Source: Linepithema humile (Eukaryota > Arthropoda > Insecta > Hymenoptera > Formicidae). From it: a stretch of DNA of 64,000 bases. This document shows, one piece after another, positions 1 to 14,784 of this stretch. The stretch is from contig NC_090131.1 in NCBI RefSeq assembly GCF_040581485.1, positions 2,790,001 through 2,854,000 of the forward strand, written 5' to 3'. The first letter of the stretch is position 1; every line of letters begins with the position of its first letter. Under the pieces are notes generated by a model that did not search any database, was not told the origin of the DNA, and was given only the letters and a program-made list of their open reading frames with translations. A program made the position numbers and the translations under genes.

Positions 1-3000
1 GAAAAAAAAAAAAGGAATCCATCGAGGCGATATCGATTTGGCCGATCGCGGCGCGCGATCACGCGCCGCTGATCCTATAACATTAATTATGCGAATTTAC
101 GTAAAGCCAATCGTCTTCGTGCGCATACCGAATTCGCCAGTACGCGACACCGGACGCACTTCCTAATTAGCGAACGCGCGGAGTCATGCCGGAGTGGTAT
201 AGCGAGAGCACACGCGGCGCGGAACAAAAGATTCCCACGGAAAGCTGAAACATGAAAAGAGAATCGAGTCGAAGCGAAACGAAGCAATCGCTCGAGAACT
301 TTGTCCTCTCATTTCTACTTCTTTTTTAACCGCAGCGACGCGATGCAAGATGCACGAGATGCACGATCGTTGGCCTCTGTAAATTATCACTGGCACGGAT
401 TTGCATACAGTGACGCGGGGCAAGGCGGGGTTTCGATCTTTCTTTCGTTTCGCTTTCCGAGGAGAGAAAGCGCGAATTCGAAGGTCGATTTATGGATGCG
501 GCTGTAATTTTGAATAAAAATATATTAGTTCGATTGAAAATTATAAAAATTATTTGAATGTAGTTTGAATATTTTTTACCGTTTTTTCAACAACATGTTT
601 TTCACACGCATGAAATGGGCTTAAGAAATGCATCTATTAAGTTTTTTCACGAACCGGTATTAAACCTTAAACCACACTGGTTTCGCGAGCGAGCCATCTG
701 TTCGGTCGTGCAGCGGTCTGATGCTCCACTGATCTCCTTCCAAAATTGAACCGTTAAATGCATACGATTTACCTAATTACTCGTACAGAACGTAATGAGA
801 GTCGATAAATTCTCAATCCAACGTAATCATTAGTCCTTTTTTTTTACTTTCTTTTTGACGATGTCCATGATAAGGCTTAATTTGCGCAATGCTCATTTTC
901 TTTCAAAGTATAATGTTTGTATATTCGGAGCTAAATGTTTTGGGGCATTCAAAAAACTTCAATACGTATTGAATCGTTATTTCGTGGCCAGTTAACAGTT
1001 TACAGGTTATAGTATTAAATGTAAATTCTCGTAATGTTTCCGCGCAGAACTTTCAAAGTATTCCAAAGTGTGTTTCAAAGATCTTCGAACGGGATTCTAA
1101 GTGGTGCGCTAACGGAAAACGATACGGCCGACCGAACGATTTCTCACGAAGTCTATTAGAAAGAATACAATCCTCGGAGACATGAGAAGACGCGGAAAGG
1201 ACGACGGGGACAACGCGGGAGGAACGCGGTTATTCTGCGCCGCTTTCCCGCGTGCCTATAAGTGCGGAGGTTTCACATTTCGCGAGGATTTATCATAGGA
1301 AAGAACGTGTTCGCCGGTGTAGAAGCAGCGTCATAAAGGGAACCGTGATCTGACTACATCTTTTATGCTCGCTATATATCAACGCGCGTTGCGAGGAGAA
1401 GGCGAAGGCCAGGAAGAGAGGATAACCATGCGGGTGAAATCTCTGCCCCACGAAGAGACGTATACAGATGTATCTGCGTTTGTAAACGCGCATACGCGGT
1501 GAACTCGTTGGGACGGTCACGGCGATCGTTGTAGCGCCGAAAAGGGACGCGGCACGTAGGAATGACCGGGGAAGAGATTTTCATATTATTTCGGGGAATC
1601 CAGCGATGCTGACGATAGTCGCGGGTGGATAGCGAGAACGTGCGCTCTTTTCCTTCCATCTCGAAATGCCAGGCGAGACAAGACGAATACGGCTCGGATC
1701 GAGGTTGGGAAAGAAAGAACCGGTGGGGCCAGCTCTAGAATCGAGATGACTCGTGCCTTGAAGAGGTCGACGAGGATCATTCACGATAGTCTCGGTTTGC
1801 GTCAATTATTTCTAAAAATTTTCGAGAGTTTCACGCAGCTGCTTCCCTTACACTTTATGTTTTTTTCGCATTTGACAATGCAATAATGTAAGTTTTTATG
1901 CATTTTTTCCTTTCTCTTATTACACTGCGATAAACTGCTTGACGCACGCCAGGCTTTCTGAAGTAAAAATATTTTACGTTTTTATTTTCTGCTTGCGAAA
2001 TTACATAACTTTGCATGCAGATATTTCGAATTAATTTTTTACAGATCTCATTTCCGTTCTATAACTTTGACAATGTGTAGGTGACGAAGCATGCGAGATT
2101 CCATCACTTCTGTTATATTCTTAACTTAATTCACTTTTAACATCGAGGCATTAAAACTGGATGTAAAACGCGGCGCCTTTCATGCGATTGCGTTTATCGA
2201 TCGATACGCGTAGTACAATTATCTCTTTACGCTCGTACGAAGTTGTTCGTGCTCTTGGCGGCATATTGATAGCCATTAATGTCAGTTCATCGAAGAAACC
2301 ACGAGCGGCGAGCTTTGCTCAGCACGACGCGCGAGTGCAAACAGGGCCGTTTTGTTAGTTCAGCCGCGAGAGTGCTTTTCTTGCCTTCTCTACCGGTTCC
2401 ATTGTCGGCGGGACATGGCTACAGCGTTTGTGTTTACGTTAATTTGCCGAGGATAATTCATCGGGGATACTCGGCCGTCCTGCTCGTTGTTGTTCTCTCT
2501 TCAAGTTCTTCGTCCCGTCTACTTCTTCCTCTTTCTTCTCGCAGCCTTCTAGTTCGCGGCACTCGTGTATTAGCTCACTGAACGCTTCTTCGGCTTCTGC
2601 TTTAATAGAAGAGGTTGCACACAAGCGATATTTGAAACGCCGATCACTCGTCATCGGTCCCATAATGTAATCATTATCCGGAAACCAACGCCTAATCCCC
2701 GGTAAACAACGTCCCCTAATCGGATTGACTCTCTCGTTTTCACTCGATTCATCCCGTCAAAACAGACTAGGGATACTGCTACCTGTCGTGGTCACGCCAT
2801 ACGGAAGTCACCTTCTGATCAACACTCGTTCTCGGGATCTTAATCCTTGTTTTTACCTTCGGCTGGTTTTAAATCCAACCCGGCGTATTACGTAACACAA
2901 ATGGATTGGACATGATATTGATATTTCCAGAAGTTGTAACAAAAAAGATTTTAGCAATATAGATTTTTATCTTTTTTTTTTTGTGTATAAATTTTAAAAG

Positions 3001-4964
3001 TGATTATAAAAATTGTCTATTACAGTTAAATTTTCAACTTTTTTGGTAACTTCGAATAATTATCATTTTTAATTCAGACATAAACATTTAAAATCTATCA
3101 CTCTTGATATTTTTAATTCTATATTCTACACTCTTGGTACAAAAAATTCATTTTTATTGCGTAATTTAATTATTTAACTATGCCGACAGATTTTTCTTCT
3201 AGTTGATACATTGTCTATTGTTCAGTTGCATTGTGTTATTCTTCGGTTTCAAACTATAGTGTTGCGAAAGTCCTTATTTTATCTTACGTACGTCATGCAT
3301 TATCCGCAATACTGGATCTCGCATTCAGTAGCTTCTATCCCACTCATTGTCGACGATGGATATTTCCGCGGCGTTATGCAATTAAACTCCGCATTATCTG
3401 CCACTTAACTCAGATGTTGCAGGGGACACCTTTTCTTACAGGTATCGACTAGCCTACCGTTCTTCGTGGTATTTCTGTCCTTCCTGCCGTCTGCCTCCGT
3501 TCTTGCTCGTCTCTTTTCCCCACCTTCTATTCACTCGAAGTCTTTTTCTCGCTCGCTCACACCGGGCCTCGCTCTCTTCCGTATTCTTTTTCTTCGCTCC
3601 GCTCAGGCCCGACGGTAGTCTACCTTTCGAAAGCCGTAAACCTAACCTTAATTACCAATTAGACGTAACGCGGAGGCACGCTTTCGTCCGGTAAAATCGA
3701 TTAGCGGCATGGGACACGACGAGTGCAGCGCAGCATAGCGCAGCGCAGAGCACGGCTCAGGGCCGTCGCCGTCGCCGTTGCGAGCGGCGACACCGATGCG
3801 CTTATGCAAATCGGCCGCACCGCGGAAACCGCATACAGAAAGACCACATACCGATCCCCGGTGCACCTCTGATCTGGCGCACGCGGTCCACGGTCGGACT
3901 ACTCGATTTCGCCGGTTGATTAGGATACCGCCGATGCGGCATTTAACTGCGCACTCCCGCCTCACGATCGCACGTTTCCGCTCCACGAAGTTTCCGATTT
4001 TTACCACGATCCCGACTGCGCGCGAACCTTCAGATTGGAATCTCATTCTAATGTATGTACGTATACATTTGCATTCTTCAAAAAAAAAAAAAAAAAAAAA
4101 TTCAAATCGCGAAACGATTGTGTTCGCAGAAAGTTCGTAATTTCAATTTCTCTATGCTTTTAATAAGAGAATTAGGAATCTTGAAATAAAAGCTCCAGGC
4201 GCGATCTTGATTTTTACATTTAATATTAGGGGCATTATTAAAATTGAAGATTGAAAATGTTTTTGCAAAGTTCTTTATCGCTTGGAACAATTAATACAAC
4301 GTGTAACGATAAAACGCGATAAAGCGGAGCGCGATAAATATCTTGGCGCGCCGTGGGATATTCGTACGGTTGAGAAATGACGAAGAGGAAATCAGGGACA
4401 ACACATTATTCGTGAGCAAGCAAAAATATGTAAGGGTCCCGGGTTCATCGGACAATTCGCGAATTCGACGAGTTCTCGCAGCGAGAAGGCGAGGGAGCCT
4501 AAGCGTGCGATGCGTGTTGGTTACGCGTCTCCTCGCATCGCGACCGTGTATGGCCCATGTCGATGCTCGACGGCAACACAGGAACTCCGGGGCCGCGGGT
4601 ATCAATTTATGCGGTGCAACATTGGAACGTGCGCTGTGGGTCCTCATCCCGGTGTCGGGGGGTGGTACCCGAGGATAGGGGCGCTGGGAGGAATCCTGTA
4701 GCCGAGAGGCGAGTGCCTTGTAAGACCGTGTTGGAGGTCAACGATAATTCAGGCAGGCGAATACCAGGCCGGTTAACTTTCGAGCCGAAAGAACCGCGCT
4801 TAAAATTATACGCGTCCGATTCGAGCGTGCGGTTCTTTCGATCTCACTCGGTCGTCTTATTCGTTTCGGCCCTTCCACGGTTCTCTCGCGCTTTCCTACC
4901 TCTTCTCCCTCCCCTGCTCCTTCTCTTCGTCTTTCCGTACCGATACCTCAGCTACCTCCTCCGC

Positions 4965-4970
<6 letters not shown>
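1..4970 (+). other. non-coding DNA, probably upstream ds intron (part 1)
   Basis: No exon recognised. Contents are mixed AT-rich and CpG-rich DNA. 2880-3210 is strongly AT-rich with T runs. 3720-3780 has short GCGCAGC and GCCGTC repeats. 4080-4100 is a 21-base A run. VNDN can be read near 4740 but lacks the rest of a cadherin linker. The open frames here have no recognisable domain. Confidence 0.6.
4080..4100. repeat. A21 homopolymer
   Basis: Twenty-one A in a row. It could be the tail of an old retroposed sequence on the + strand, but there is no recognisable element body and no clear target-site duplication. Confidence 0.93.

Positions 4971-4971
<1 letters not shown>

Positions 4972-4995
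<24 letters not shown>
4972..4995. repeat. (CT)n microsatellite
   Basis: Pure CT run at the end of a pyrimidine-rich stretch (about 4860-5010). Confidence 0.95.
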
Positions 4996-6138
4996 GCTTT
5001 CGTCCGTTGTTCTCCACCCGCGCGATCGAAACGTCATTCGCCGCGTAGGATCGATGACCCGTTCGGAGTGATGGATTCTAAATTACCGTGAGATGCGTTT
5101 TGATTAATCCCCGGCCTGAGAGGAAGAGCACCGTGAGAAGAAAAGGAATGGACAGAGTGAAAGTCCCGCCAAACGAAGGTAATAGTTGCCTTTCGTAGAT
5201 ATAAGGATGCCTGGGCTCCATGTGTCTGATCATTTGTTGGTTATTTTTCGATCGGACACTCGCTCGATCATTGAACTCGCCTCAGTCTCGTTTCGTATTA
5301 TCGTTTTACGCGAAAGCTGTAATATTTATTAATTATCTTCTAATACAGAAAAGTGTAAATTGACTTGCTCGTTCATCCTTAAGAATTAAGTTCTTAATTT
5401 TACAGCTTTATCAAGTAATATATGATTCTGCCGATGGTAGGAAAGAAACGGCGTTGCGGATCGCGAGACGGAAGACGGAGGCGGTATGCTACGTGCGCGC
5501 AAACGCGTATTCCGCTCCTTGAGACTCAATTTGTCAACGATGATGCGTGGTTTTGTTCCACAGACTGGATTCCATTTCGATGTACGCGCAACCGAACAAA
5601 ACACAGTCCGACCGAGACACCCGTCTCGGCACGCTCACCCGATTATCGAGCTCTTGCCCTCCCTTTTTCCTACTCTACGTCTGCCCTTTGCGTCTTCCCT
5701 CTTCATCTTTTTCTCTTTGCTGTCTGTCTCTCGTTTTCATTGATTCTTCATGTCGAAATAGTCCGCAATACCTCATCATATCGGACGATTACGTGCTTGG
5801 ATTTACGATTGTGACAATTAAATCGGACGTTTCAAGTCGAATACAAATGAAACAACATGAAAATTATTAATATTTAACATTTCAAGATAGTGAAAGTATT
5901 TATATTTGCCTTGAGTAAACAATTTACTTAATTCCCACGAATTTGACGTTTATATTAAAATGAGCCGCTTGTTTATTCTTCATTAGAAATTCATCGAAAT
6001 CTTTCTCACTTTATTCGAGGTATACACAGAAGAGGCGATGAGTGCAATTAAATCTCAAACAAAATGGATATAATGGTATATTAGTCGCGATAATCGTATA
6101 GGCAAGTGGTTGTCGGTCTCGAGACTTCGAGGATTTAA

Positions 6139-6140
<2 letters not shown>

Positions 6141-6173
<33 letters not shown>
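6141..6173. repeat. (GAC)n trinucleotide repeat
   Basis: About eleven GAC units with one GGC change. No coding context supports a real Asp or Arg tract. Confidence 0.93.
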
Positions 6174-6592
6174 CTCGAGGACGAACGCGAGGAGACGAGG
6201 ACATCGTATGAGATTCGCAGTGAAGAGAAGTGGTAGCATGTAAACACCGCATTGGCGGGGGGGGGGGCAGGAGGGGAAAGCAAGACGTAGCGCGGAGAAA
6301 GAAGAAACAGCCTCTTTGGACGATTAAACAACTTAGGGACCGCGGACGAGCAAAGGCGCCGCTTGCCGGTCGACAGTGGAATGATTAAATAAATTAGTTG
6401 CTCGACAAAGAAGGGCAGAAGCAGGATGACTGGATGGGATCCACACGAGGGTAATCCCCGTTGAATTCCTCCTAATTATGCACGCTTTACCACCATGGCT
6501 ACCAAGATAAGGGAGAGAGAAGGAGGGAGAGAAAGGAGCGACTAGAGAGCAAAGGAGAAATGGCGAGTTAAAGAGAGGGGGGAGAGAGAGAA

Positions 6593-6706
<114 letters not shown>

Positions 6707-9700
6707 GCGTGCCGAGAGGGAAGAAGGATGGAGACAACAGGAAGAGCCAAGTAAGAGAAAGATGACATGCGTCATCCGCCTTTCTCCGTCCTCTTCTTCA
6801 ACCTCGTTTGCCTACCCGGAGCATCCCCGACTACCACGAGGCTCTGCAGTCCTACCGTCGGCCGTTTTACTTACAAATTCAATAAGCATATATCATATTT
6901 AATGCACGCCCTGAGCCGAGAATGTTTCGACCGCCCTGGACCACCTCCCTCCTCTTCTTCTACTCGTGTTTTCCCCTCGCTCCGCGTGCCTCGCGCGCCC
7001 TTCCCGTGCATTCCGTATACACGCTCGCGCAACCGTCGGGCTCATCGTCTACTTCCTTCTCTTCTCTTCACTTCTAGACAGCACTGCGTGCCGGAAGTAC
7101 CGGAGGCTGCCGTCGTTCGCGATTGTCTTTAACCAACTTAACAGTTGTAAAACAGTTTTTTTTTTCTCTACACGGATGATATGATCAAAATACGATATAA
7201 AAATAGTTGCGGAAAGTATATCGTCGATCAAAACTTGTCAAATAGCAAAAACTTGAGATTAAAACGCAGCTACGATTCACGCTTAAATCTGTCGCAAGAG
7301 GATTTTCGATCGCTCACGAAACGACGACGTGTGGCAACGGTTTTTTTTCTCCGTCAGTCGGAACAATCACGGTGGAATTCTTCTTCGGGTATTTGGGTGC
7401 GGCATGGCGCTGGAAAATCGATTCGTCGAAGGAAAGACGCCTGCAAACAAGCCGACACAACGAGGGCCTTTATACAGTCGAGGTTTTACGATTGAATGGC
7501 CCGTTAATAGACCTCACACGTCGGTACGCAAAAGCGCTAGCCGGCCGTTAACCAAGTTACGGCAATGATCCTAGCGCCCGATGAGCGATTCATATGTTAT
7601 ACCAACGTTCCACATAATTCAATTGTCTCATGCCACGCGATAATTTATTGCCTATGAACGTCTTGCCGTTATTCCGAGCAACATGATAATTTGCGTCGCG
7701 GTATATTACTTCCTATTTAAAAATTTATTTATCGGCGTATAAACGTCATGATAAGAGAGTAATAATTATAATGAAGTTTGTATATAGACTCGGAGTAACC
7801 GTATCATTCGTTAATAGCAGATTTTTGAGGACGAAAATTTGTATAAAAATATCAAGGCTACAATAATTATTAAATGCCAAGTGTTTAAAGCTTAGACAAT
7901 TAAATTGTCCAAAATTCACACACGTCGCATATTGATTTTTATATTTTTATCATACGAGGAACCTCAGAAATCAGCCATTAATGGGCGATACGATTGATCG
8001 TGGAACACCCTGTATAAATAATATATCACGTTTGCATTTTGATTAAACAAAATCAATTCTAAAATATTTACTGCATACATTAACATATTTGATAAATTTC
8101 TTCTCTGAATTTATATCTCGCGACAATCGTCGTCGAGTTGTTGTCAGTTTTCAACATCTTTTCGTGGTTTCGTGTATTACAAACATTTCTGTAAAGTTCT
8201 GTTACTCATCCGATCACAATTCATGTAGACACATGATTTCTTCAGAATTCGTGGAATTCGTATCCACAGAGACAAAATGCAAGCCACGATTCTCTATGAT
8301 GTAGTAAGCAAGATAAATTGCGTTCTATCCCGCTCGACAAAACTACACGGGAACTGCGCGAGATATGTTTACAGTCCTTCTCGGAATTAATTAGCGGCCG
8401 GTAATCTACAACGTCGCGCCGCGACCATTACCGTGAAAGCTCGGTTACTTTACGTTTAATTAAGCTCTATAGTAATTTTATACCCGATATCTCACGAGGC
8501 GAGGCTAAAAGTTGCAGCGATCTTCTAACGCCTTCACGGAAATCGATCCTTAAAGTTAACCGCATAAGTTTATGGCCACGACGATCGCGTTTGATTAAGG
8601 CCCGTGTCGCCGGTGGTGTAACGCGAAGACGACGAACACGTTAGCGGCGCGACTTATGTATATCTCCGTCTTAAATTATACGGTGCGGAAATTATATCCG
8701 TACCTCGTACAGCATATTTAGAAGCCAATTATCTTTCAAATTTGTCCACCGCTATCGTGGACCACATCGGCGCGTCGTGTTCTTTTGCTCTCTCGAGACC
8801 TCTGCAAAACGATCCCTGCGCAGCTTTTTATTTTCCATTTTACGCTTATCGCTCTTCCGACCGTAATATATCCGCATCTAGCAGCAACACCATTGTCGCT
8901 CACGTATGATCGTTCAAGTCCAACGCATCGCACGTACCGTAATGATTGTAACGCGTGTGTTAAGCGATTACGTCGAAGCTCGCAGTTGAAATCGCGAGAT
9001 AATCCCCAGAGGTGGATCGCAGCTACGGGCAGAGCTCGGACGTTAGCGTTACTGTTCAGTGATCCGTTAGCATTCCCCCCCGACAGCTCCCTCGCGCCGG
9101 AGATTTCCCTTCAACCGACACCTCCGCACACGACATACCGCGGCAACGTGTACCCACACTACCTGTGCATGTAGGTACATAGCCGCGTACAAGTACACGC
9201 ACATGCGTTGCGCTACGCGCTCGGATCGTAATGCGTTACCCACCGGCGGTCGGACGTTCGATGGAGAACGAGATAGCGGCACGTCGTACGGTGGGAGGCC
9301 ACGTATCGGGACATATCTACTAATTAATTTATACAGGCTCCTCTCCGAGCACGGACCGCACTAATAGAAACAGCGTGGCGGGGGGGAGAGGAGGAAGGGC
9401 CGGACGTATAAGGACAAGTCGCGGTAATGCACCATTGCGCACGTTACGTTACGTCGGTCTTCGTGAGGCGGGGCGGTGAAATGATGTGGTGTAACGAGGC
9501 GTGGAATTAATTCGGCTCAGAGATACATTAGGTATGCATTGCCGTGAGTCGAGAGATCGCGCGGATTTCGGTAACAATAGCAGTCATTCTTGCTAGTTTC
9601 GAGAAGCGTGCAAACGCAAGATATAATCTTCTAATTATACGCTCGTAAAATCAACCATCAGAGCTCATAGATTATTGATACGCGTAATTTAAAATTAAAT

Positions 9701-12700
9701 ATATCGCAGATTTTCGAGACAGATGTGACAGATGGCGCCGACTGACAGAAATATAACGTGACGCCGTTCGGCCGCGTGTTGGGCGAAGCGACGAAACGGG
9801 CGTTAATATTATTTATATCGATAATTGAGTGCAGTCGTGGACGCTATCAAATATACGCGCGTACGTGCGAACACGCATACACATGTGTGTGACGGCGACC
9901 CTGCACCGCGGGAGACCATAAAATATGTTTAATGCCTTTCCGATTCAAATTCGGTCCTTAATGGCCGTAATAGTCATCCGTACCGACGACGAGCAAGTCG
10001 AATCGACCTTTGCACCTATATCATAATCCGTCGAGCAACGGTGGGTGCACCGAAAAAAACGCACATACCGGCATATCTGAAGCGTAGATCGTTCTACTGC
10101 AATCTTGATGGTTCTTGCTCTCTCAAGATACGATCTTATAAGAAACGCTGCATTGCTATCAAATGTGCTGAATGCAAATCTACACCTAGAAAAATTGTCA
10201 TAAATCTAAGAATAAATTATTCATTTTTAACATAAAATATTAAAGTGATTAAACTAAAAAATAGCGAGTGACAAATTCAGTTTGAAGCTGTATCGATCAT
10301 TGTAAACTGTAAAGGTGCGGCGTAATGTGTAAAAATATGTACGTCGTTTGGTATATCGTTCGGTTAACAGTCTCGCAATTCAGAGAAGACAACGCTTATT
10401 ATTCTTTTATTAACATAAAAAAGTGAAGTAACGCATATTTTGTGCTTAGAATCACTTTTGTGTTTCAACGCATAAGATTAATTCACAATATCTAGCAACA
10501 GCCTCGAGTTTTGCAGCGTTAATTAAGTAATATTTATTAGTCTTGTATATAATCGTGATCAAATATAAGATATGTCTAAAAAACCAAGTAATTTTATCAG
10601 AAAGTTACAGCATTCGTTTGATAAACGTGTAATATTAATCGATTCAATAACCATCTGTCACATATTCTTAATAGTACGCTACTAGTACATTAGATTGCAC
10701 GCATAGCTTTACCGTTTAATCGCGCGCATACCTGCATTAATTATCGTGTAACACGCGAATATCGATAGTGCGAAACTCGTTTCTCGTCTGCGCGAGCTTA
10801 GTAGAATAGCCGGGTGGAAATTCAGCGAATCGGCGGATTCGTTATCCGTTCGGAGAGCATGCCGGAATGATTGCCATCACGAAAGCGTTTAAACAGAACA
10901 CGAACGGGAATACTTTCGTAATAGAACATCGAGGAAGATATCATCCGTAACGAGTCGGGATCGTGATCGACCGTCGGAGGAATCGACGTCGGCCCCTCGT
11001 CGGGCAAACGCGTTCCACCGCGTACGAACTCAAGGACACTCGATACCCTGGAATTCAGAGAACCGGTGAGACGACGCGCGTGATTTGTCGATGGAGTTTT
11101 GTCATTTCTTGCCCATTGTCTTTGTCCGCGCAAGAACGCGACTTTCGCGCGGATTACTCGCAAAAATGCGGAAAGTACAAACTGTATAAATTGCCGCAAA
11201 ACAACCGACCGCACGATCCAATTAAGCTGAGTCGCGATTATAAACGTCCTATCGTTCGAGGTCGAATAATCTTATATCTTGTTGCGAACACGGTACTCGA
11301 TAATCTGCGAGACGTGCAATTTTCTCGCATCGCGTAAATGGCAACGCGAGTACATTTTCAGGTTCTCAGGCCTCTAAACTCGGAGTTCACGCGTGCGCGC
11401 GCGCGCACGCGAGAATACGGCTTTCTCGCGGTCTCGCAATACATCATCGGTCGAAGTGCACCGGGCGCGATTTAAACGCGCAGAAAATTCGCCAAAGCGA
11501 CTCGACGTCGAAATTTACGCCGCGCGTATTTCATGTTCCGACCGTCCGGAGCCGGATTCGTTGCCTCTACGAATGCGTTCAAAAAAGGAGGACCAGTTCG
11601 CCGAAAGTCTCGCGAGATCTCATCCACCGTGGCGAGATCGGGATCGTGGAATGCGCATTACGTAACGGCGTAATAACATCGATAAGTATATGATGGTGCT
11701 CTCAAGAATGAAGGGCGAGACAAATGCTTAGGAAGAGAGTGATTTACAGCGAAGTGGAGATTATTTTTTCTTTTTTAGGAAAAAAAAACAATATCCATAT
11801 AGATAAATATTTTACATTCAGAACTCAACTAGAAGAAAAGTAGAAAAATTCTTAAGAAAAATGGATTGATAGAAAAGTTATGAAAATATTAGCGAAATAT
11901 CGGGGTTGCTGCTCGAATCATACCGCACGGAAAGCGAAATGATTGGTTAACTGGTTGCACCTGTGCCGTAAAACACGTAAGAGAATATTGAAAATAATTG
12001 CTAATAACCGCTTAGACCTAGAATAGAGCCGGGACGCGGGATCCGTCACGGAATGAGCGGATGAGCGACACTGGTTTCAATAAGGCAAGAACACGGGCCT
12101 GCAAACCGCAAGTCATGTTGGTTCATTACGCCGCCCCACGTGAGAGTAAGATGAGACTTCGAAACTAACCTAAGCCGCTCTGATGGGGTCCGCCTCGCGC
12201 GTAGCGGGCCTCAATGTAGCGCTAAGACCGCATAGTGTTTTCTATCCCTCCAGCTCTTTCTCCCTTTCTCTCGCCGAAAGAGAGAATAAAAAGGAAGCCG
12301 CGGAGTATTCCGCAAAACGCGCTGTAAATTCTTCGAGAGATTGCATTTGTACCCGTACGCTTTGGGGGCATTAATTAAAGCCGCATAATCGTGTCCGTGC
12401 GCGAGGCAAACGCTAGCCGATCCTTCGTCCCACCTGGAATTTGCTGTTTCGAGTAACTGCGAGTCTGCATACTGTTTTAATAAGACTGTGCTGAAAGCAT
12501 GCTTAAGCAATTACTATAATGCATTTATCACGTAGCGTTTTATCAATTTATTATATGAACAAAATATGACGCGCAATTTGCTAAAGATAATATAATTAAA
12601 ACATTTAAACACTTTACTCGTGACAATTGGCGAATATTGGTAAGTTTTCCGTTTGAAATCTATAATGAGAACTCTAGCCACATCGACCGCGCGAAGAACT

Positions 12701-12912
12701 TTTGCGCGCTGTCTGCTATTTCGCGCGAGTGCAATGACGCCGCTATAAAGCACAGCGAAGATCTAACGCGCCGGTTCTGACGTTACGGTTAGCTCATCCG
12801 GTCGAGATAGCTTGAGCGAGCGGTCCGCTTCACGTTATCTTCGCTTCGAGGTTAACCTCGCGAAGGAACGCAAAAGAACACGAAGAAGATACACACGAAG
12901 AATACGCTCCGT

Positions 12913-12928
12913 GGCCGGCCGGCCGGCC
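12913..12928. repeat. (GGCC)4 palindromic tract
   Basis: Four perfect GGCC units, self-complementary over 16 bp. CCGGCCGG-type words recur near 13119-13135. Confidence 0.9.
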
Positions 12929-14394
12929 GCCTGGCCCTTCCTACTTCTCCGACGCGCAGTACGGCGGTATGATTAAATACGAAAGAGGAAGCGCGGTCAC
13001 GACGAAGGCGGACGCGTCTAAGATGAGTTAGAATCCACCGGTGGTTACGCCACAGCCCGTATGGTTAATTGGAATTTAGTGATCGTAAGTCGCACCGCGC
13101 TCGCCGAGCCGGCTACTACCGGCCGGTCGGCCGACCCCGAAGAGTTGCAATTTCCAGATTGCCCGAGCATCGCTCGCAGATCGTGAGCTCAATTTTAAGC
13201 TCGATTCACACTTACACGCGAGCCGAGGAAATAAAAATTCAATCAAGTTTATTGAATGCCGAGCGGGCGACGACGAACCAAGGACAAATGATAATAGAAA
13301 AAAGTACCGTTGTAGATTAAGAGATAAGATTTGTATAGCTTCAGACGTGCTAATTAAAGATCTAAAAGGACGCGATGATTTCTCCGTGAGATTAAAGATT
13401 GAAAGTATCAGTTAGAATATTTACCGATGATTTCTGATGTTTCTTTTTCGTTCACCAGCGACGAGACACACCGTTCGTGTAGGCAGTGCAGAGAGCACAA
13501 ATTATTTCGCCATTTCTTTCCGATCGACAGTATACATAGTGCGAGTCTCGTGCGCAAACAAAGTGATTCACGATATTAAAACGGCGTAAAGGATGTCGAG
13601 ACTATAAACTCCGAGCGTGGAACGTTAAAGCGAACATTAACGCTCCCCGAAATCGCCGACTAGAACGGCCTGCCGCGCTCGGTATGTCTCGCAGGGATTA
13701 ATGATAATAATTTCAAATTCAAATTGACAGAACCACGCTTATCGCCCGGCTCGATCCGCCCCGAAAACCCGCGTCCGTGGTTTCTCACGAAGTCGCGCGG
13801 GATTCGGGATACAACATCGTGCGGGATTCACGAGGGTCGGGTATACGTGCTCGCGTCCAAGTAGCGATAGCAATCTACATCCTTAATTCCGCGGGTTGTC
13901 CGGTCTCGGCCGAGGCGGATTGTAAAGTCGAAACGTCAAAACGCACACCGGCTCGGGCCCTCGCATGCCCACCCACATACGTTCTCTCGCGAAGGCACGC
14001 GCGTGTAATCTCTTCGGTTTGCTCGTGACGATTCTTAACGTGGATAAAAAGTGAAAAAAAAAAAGAGAGAAAGAGAAACGCGCATTTATGGAAAGAGTAT
14101 TTCTCGAAAGAGTATGCAGAAATTGAATATATTAGAATAAACGCGCGGGATGGCATGTCGAAATATAGATGTACGATAGCGCGATGTGGAGAGAAAGTGA
14201 GAGAAAGAAACATGAGTGCAAACTAGAAAGGTCGGCGTGTAAAAGCGGTATGAAAGGAGGCTCTGCTCATCGGTGAGAGAGATGTTTGCATTAGCGCGAC
14301 GTTGCATCGCGCATATCCAGCGGTATCGCAGCGCGAACGCGTCGCCACGCTTGAATGCGCCGCACGCGCGCGACTATATCCGCGTCTCGACTTT

Positions 14395-14467
14395 GTCCAT
14401 AATTTAATGACTTTATCGCTCGCCGTGATCATTTAAACCTGACCTCGTCGTATTTTCCCAGCGAAAG
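14395..14467 (+). repeat. diverged direct repeat 1, copy a
   Basis: Shares GTCCATAATTTA, TTTATCGCT and TTTAAACCT-CCTCG with 14682-14752 in the same order and spacing. By eye it is roughly three quarters identical over about 58 bp. Confidence 0.75.
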
Positions 14468-14681
14468 CGTCTCTTTCGCTTTCTTTCCCTCGCCAATTAC
14501 GATTAATGTTCGCGCATATCGGATGCGCGATTCTTTCAGCTGAACCGAAACGCGATCAATCCGCGGGGCGCGTCATAGATCGTTGATTTACGCGACGACG
14601 ATATTATGCGGCGGCAGATTTGCGCGAGCACATTTGCGCGGTGAACAATTTTTGTGAGCGGACCGATCGCGCCGGGACCCC

Positions 14682-14744
14682 GTCCATAATTTAGCGGGTT
14701 TATCGCTTATGACGATCGTTTAAACCTGTCCTCGCCGTGCCCCG

Positions 14745-14752
<8 letters not shown>
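14682..14752 (+). repeat. diverged direct repeat 1, copy b
   Basis: Partner of 14395-14467, about 290 bp away. It runs straight into a GA microsatellite. Confidence 0.75.

Positions 14753-14781
<29 letters not shown>
14747..14781. repeat. (GA)n microsatellite
   Basis: Pure GA run directly following the second copy of the diverged repeat at 14682. Confidence 0.95.

Positions 14782-14784
<3 letters not shown>

Noticed and set aside
4730..4770. VNDN followed by a short open frame, like a cadherin linker
   Set aside because: The Asp before NDN is Glu-Val, no PxF follows, and no A-D-x-D-x-G or LDRE element lies at the right distance.
7499..7513. GCCCGTTAATAGAC shared with 43246-43260
   Set aside because: A 14-base match is expected several times by chance in 64 kb, and the flanks do not align.
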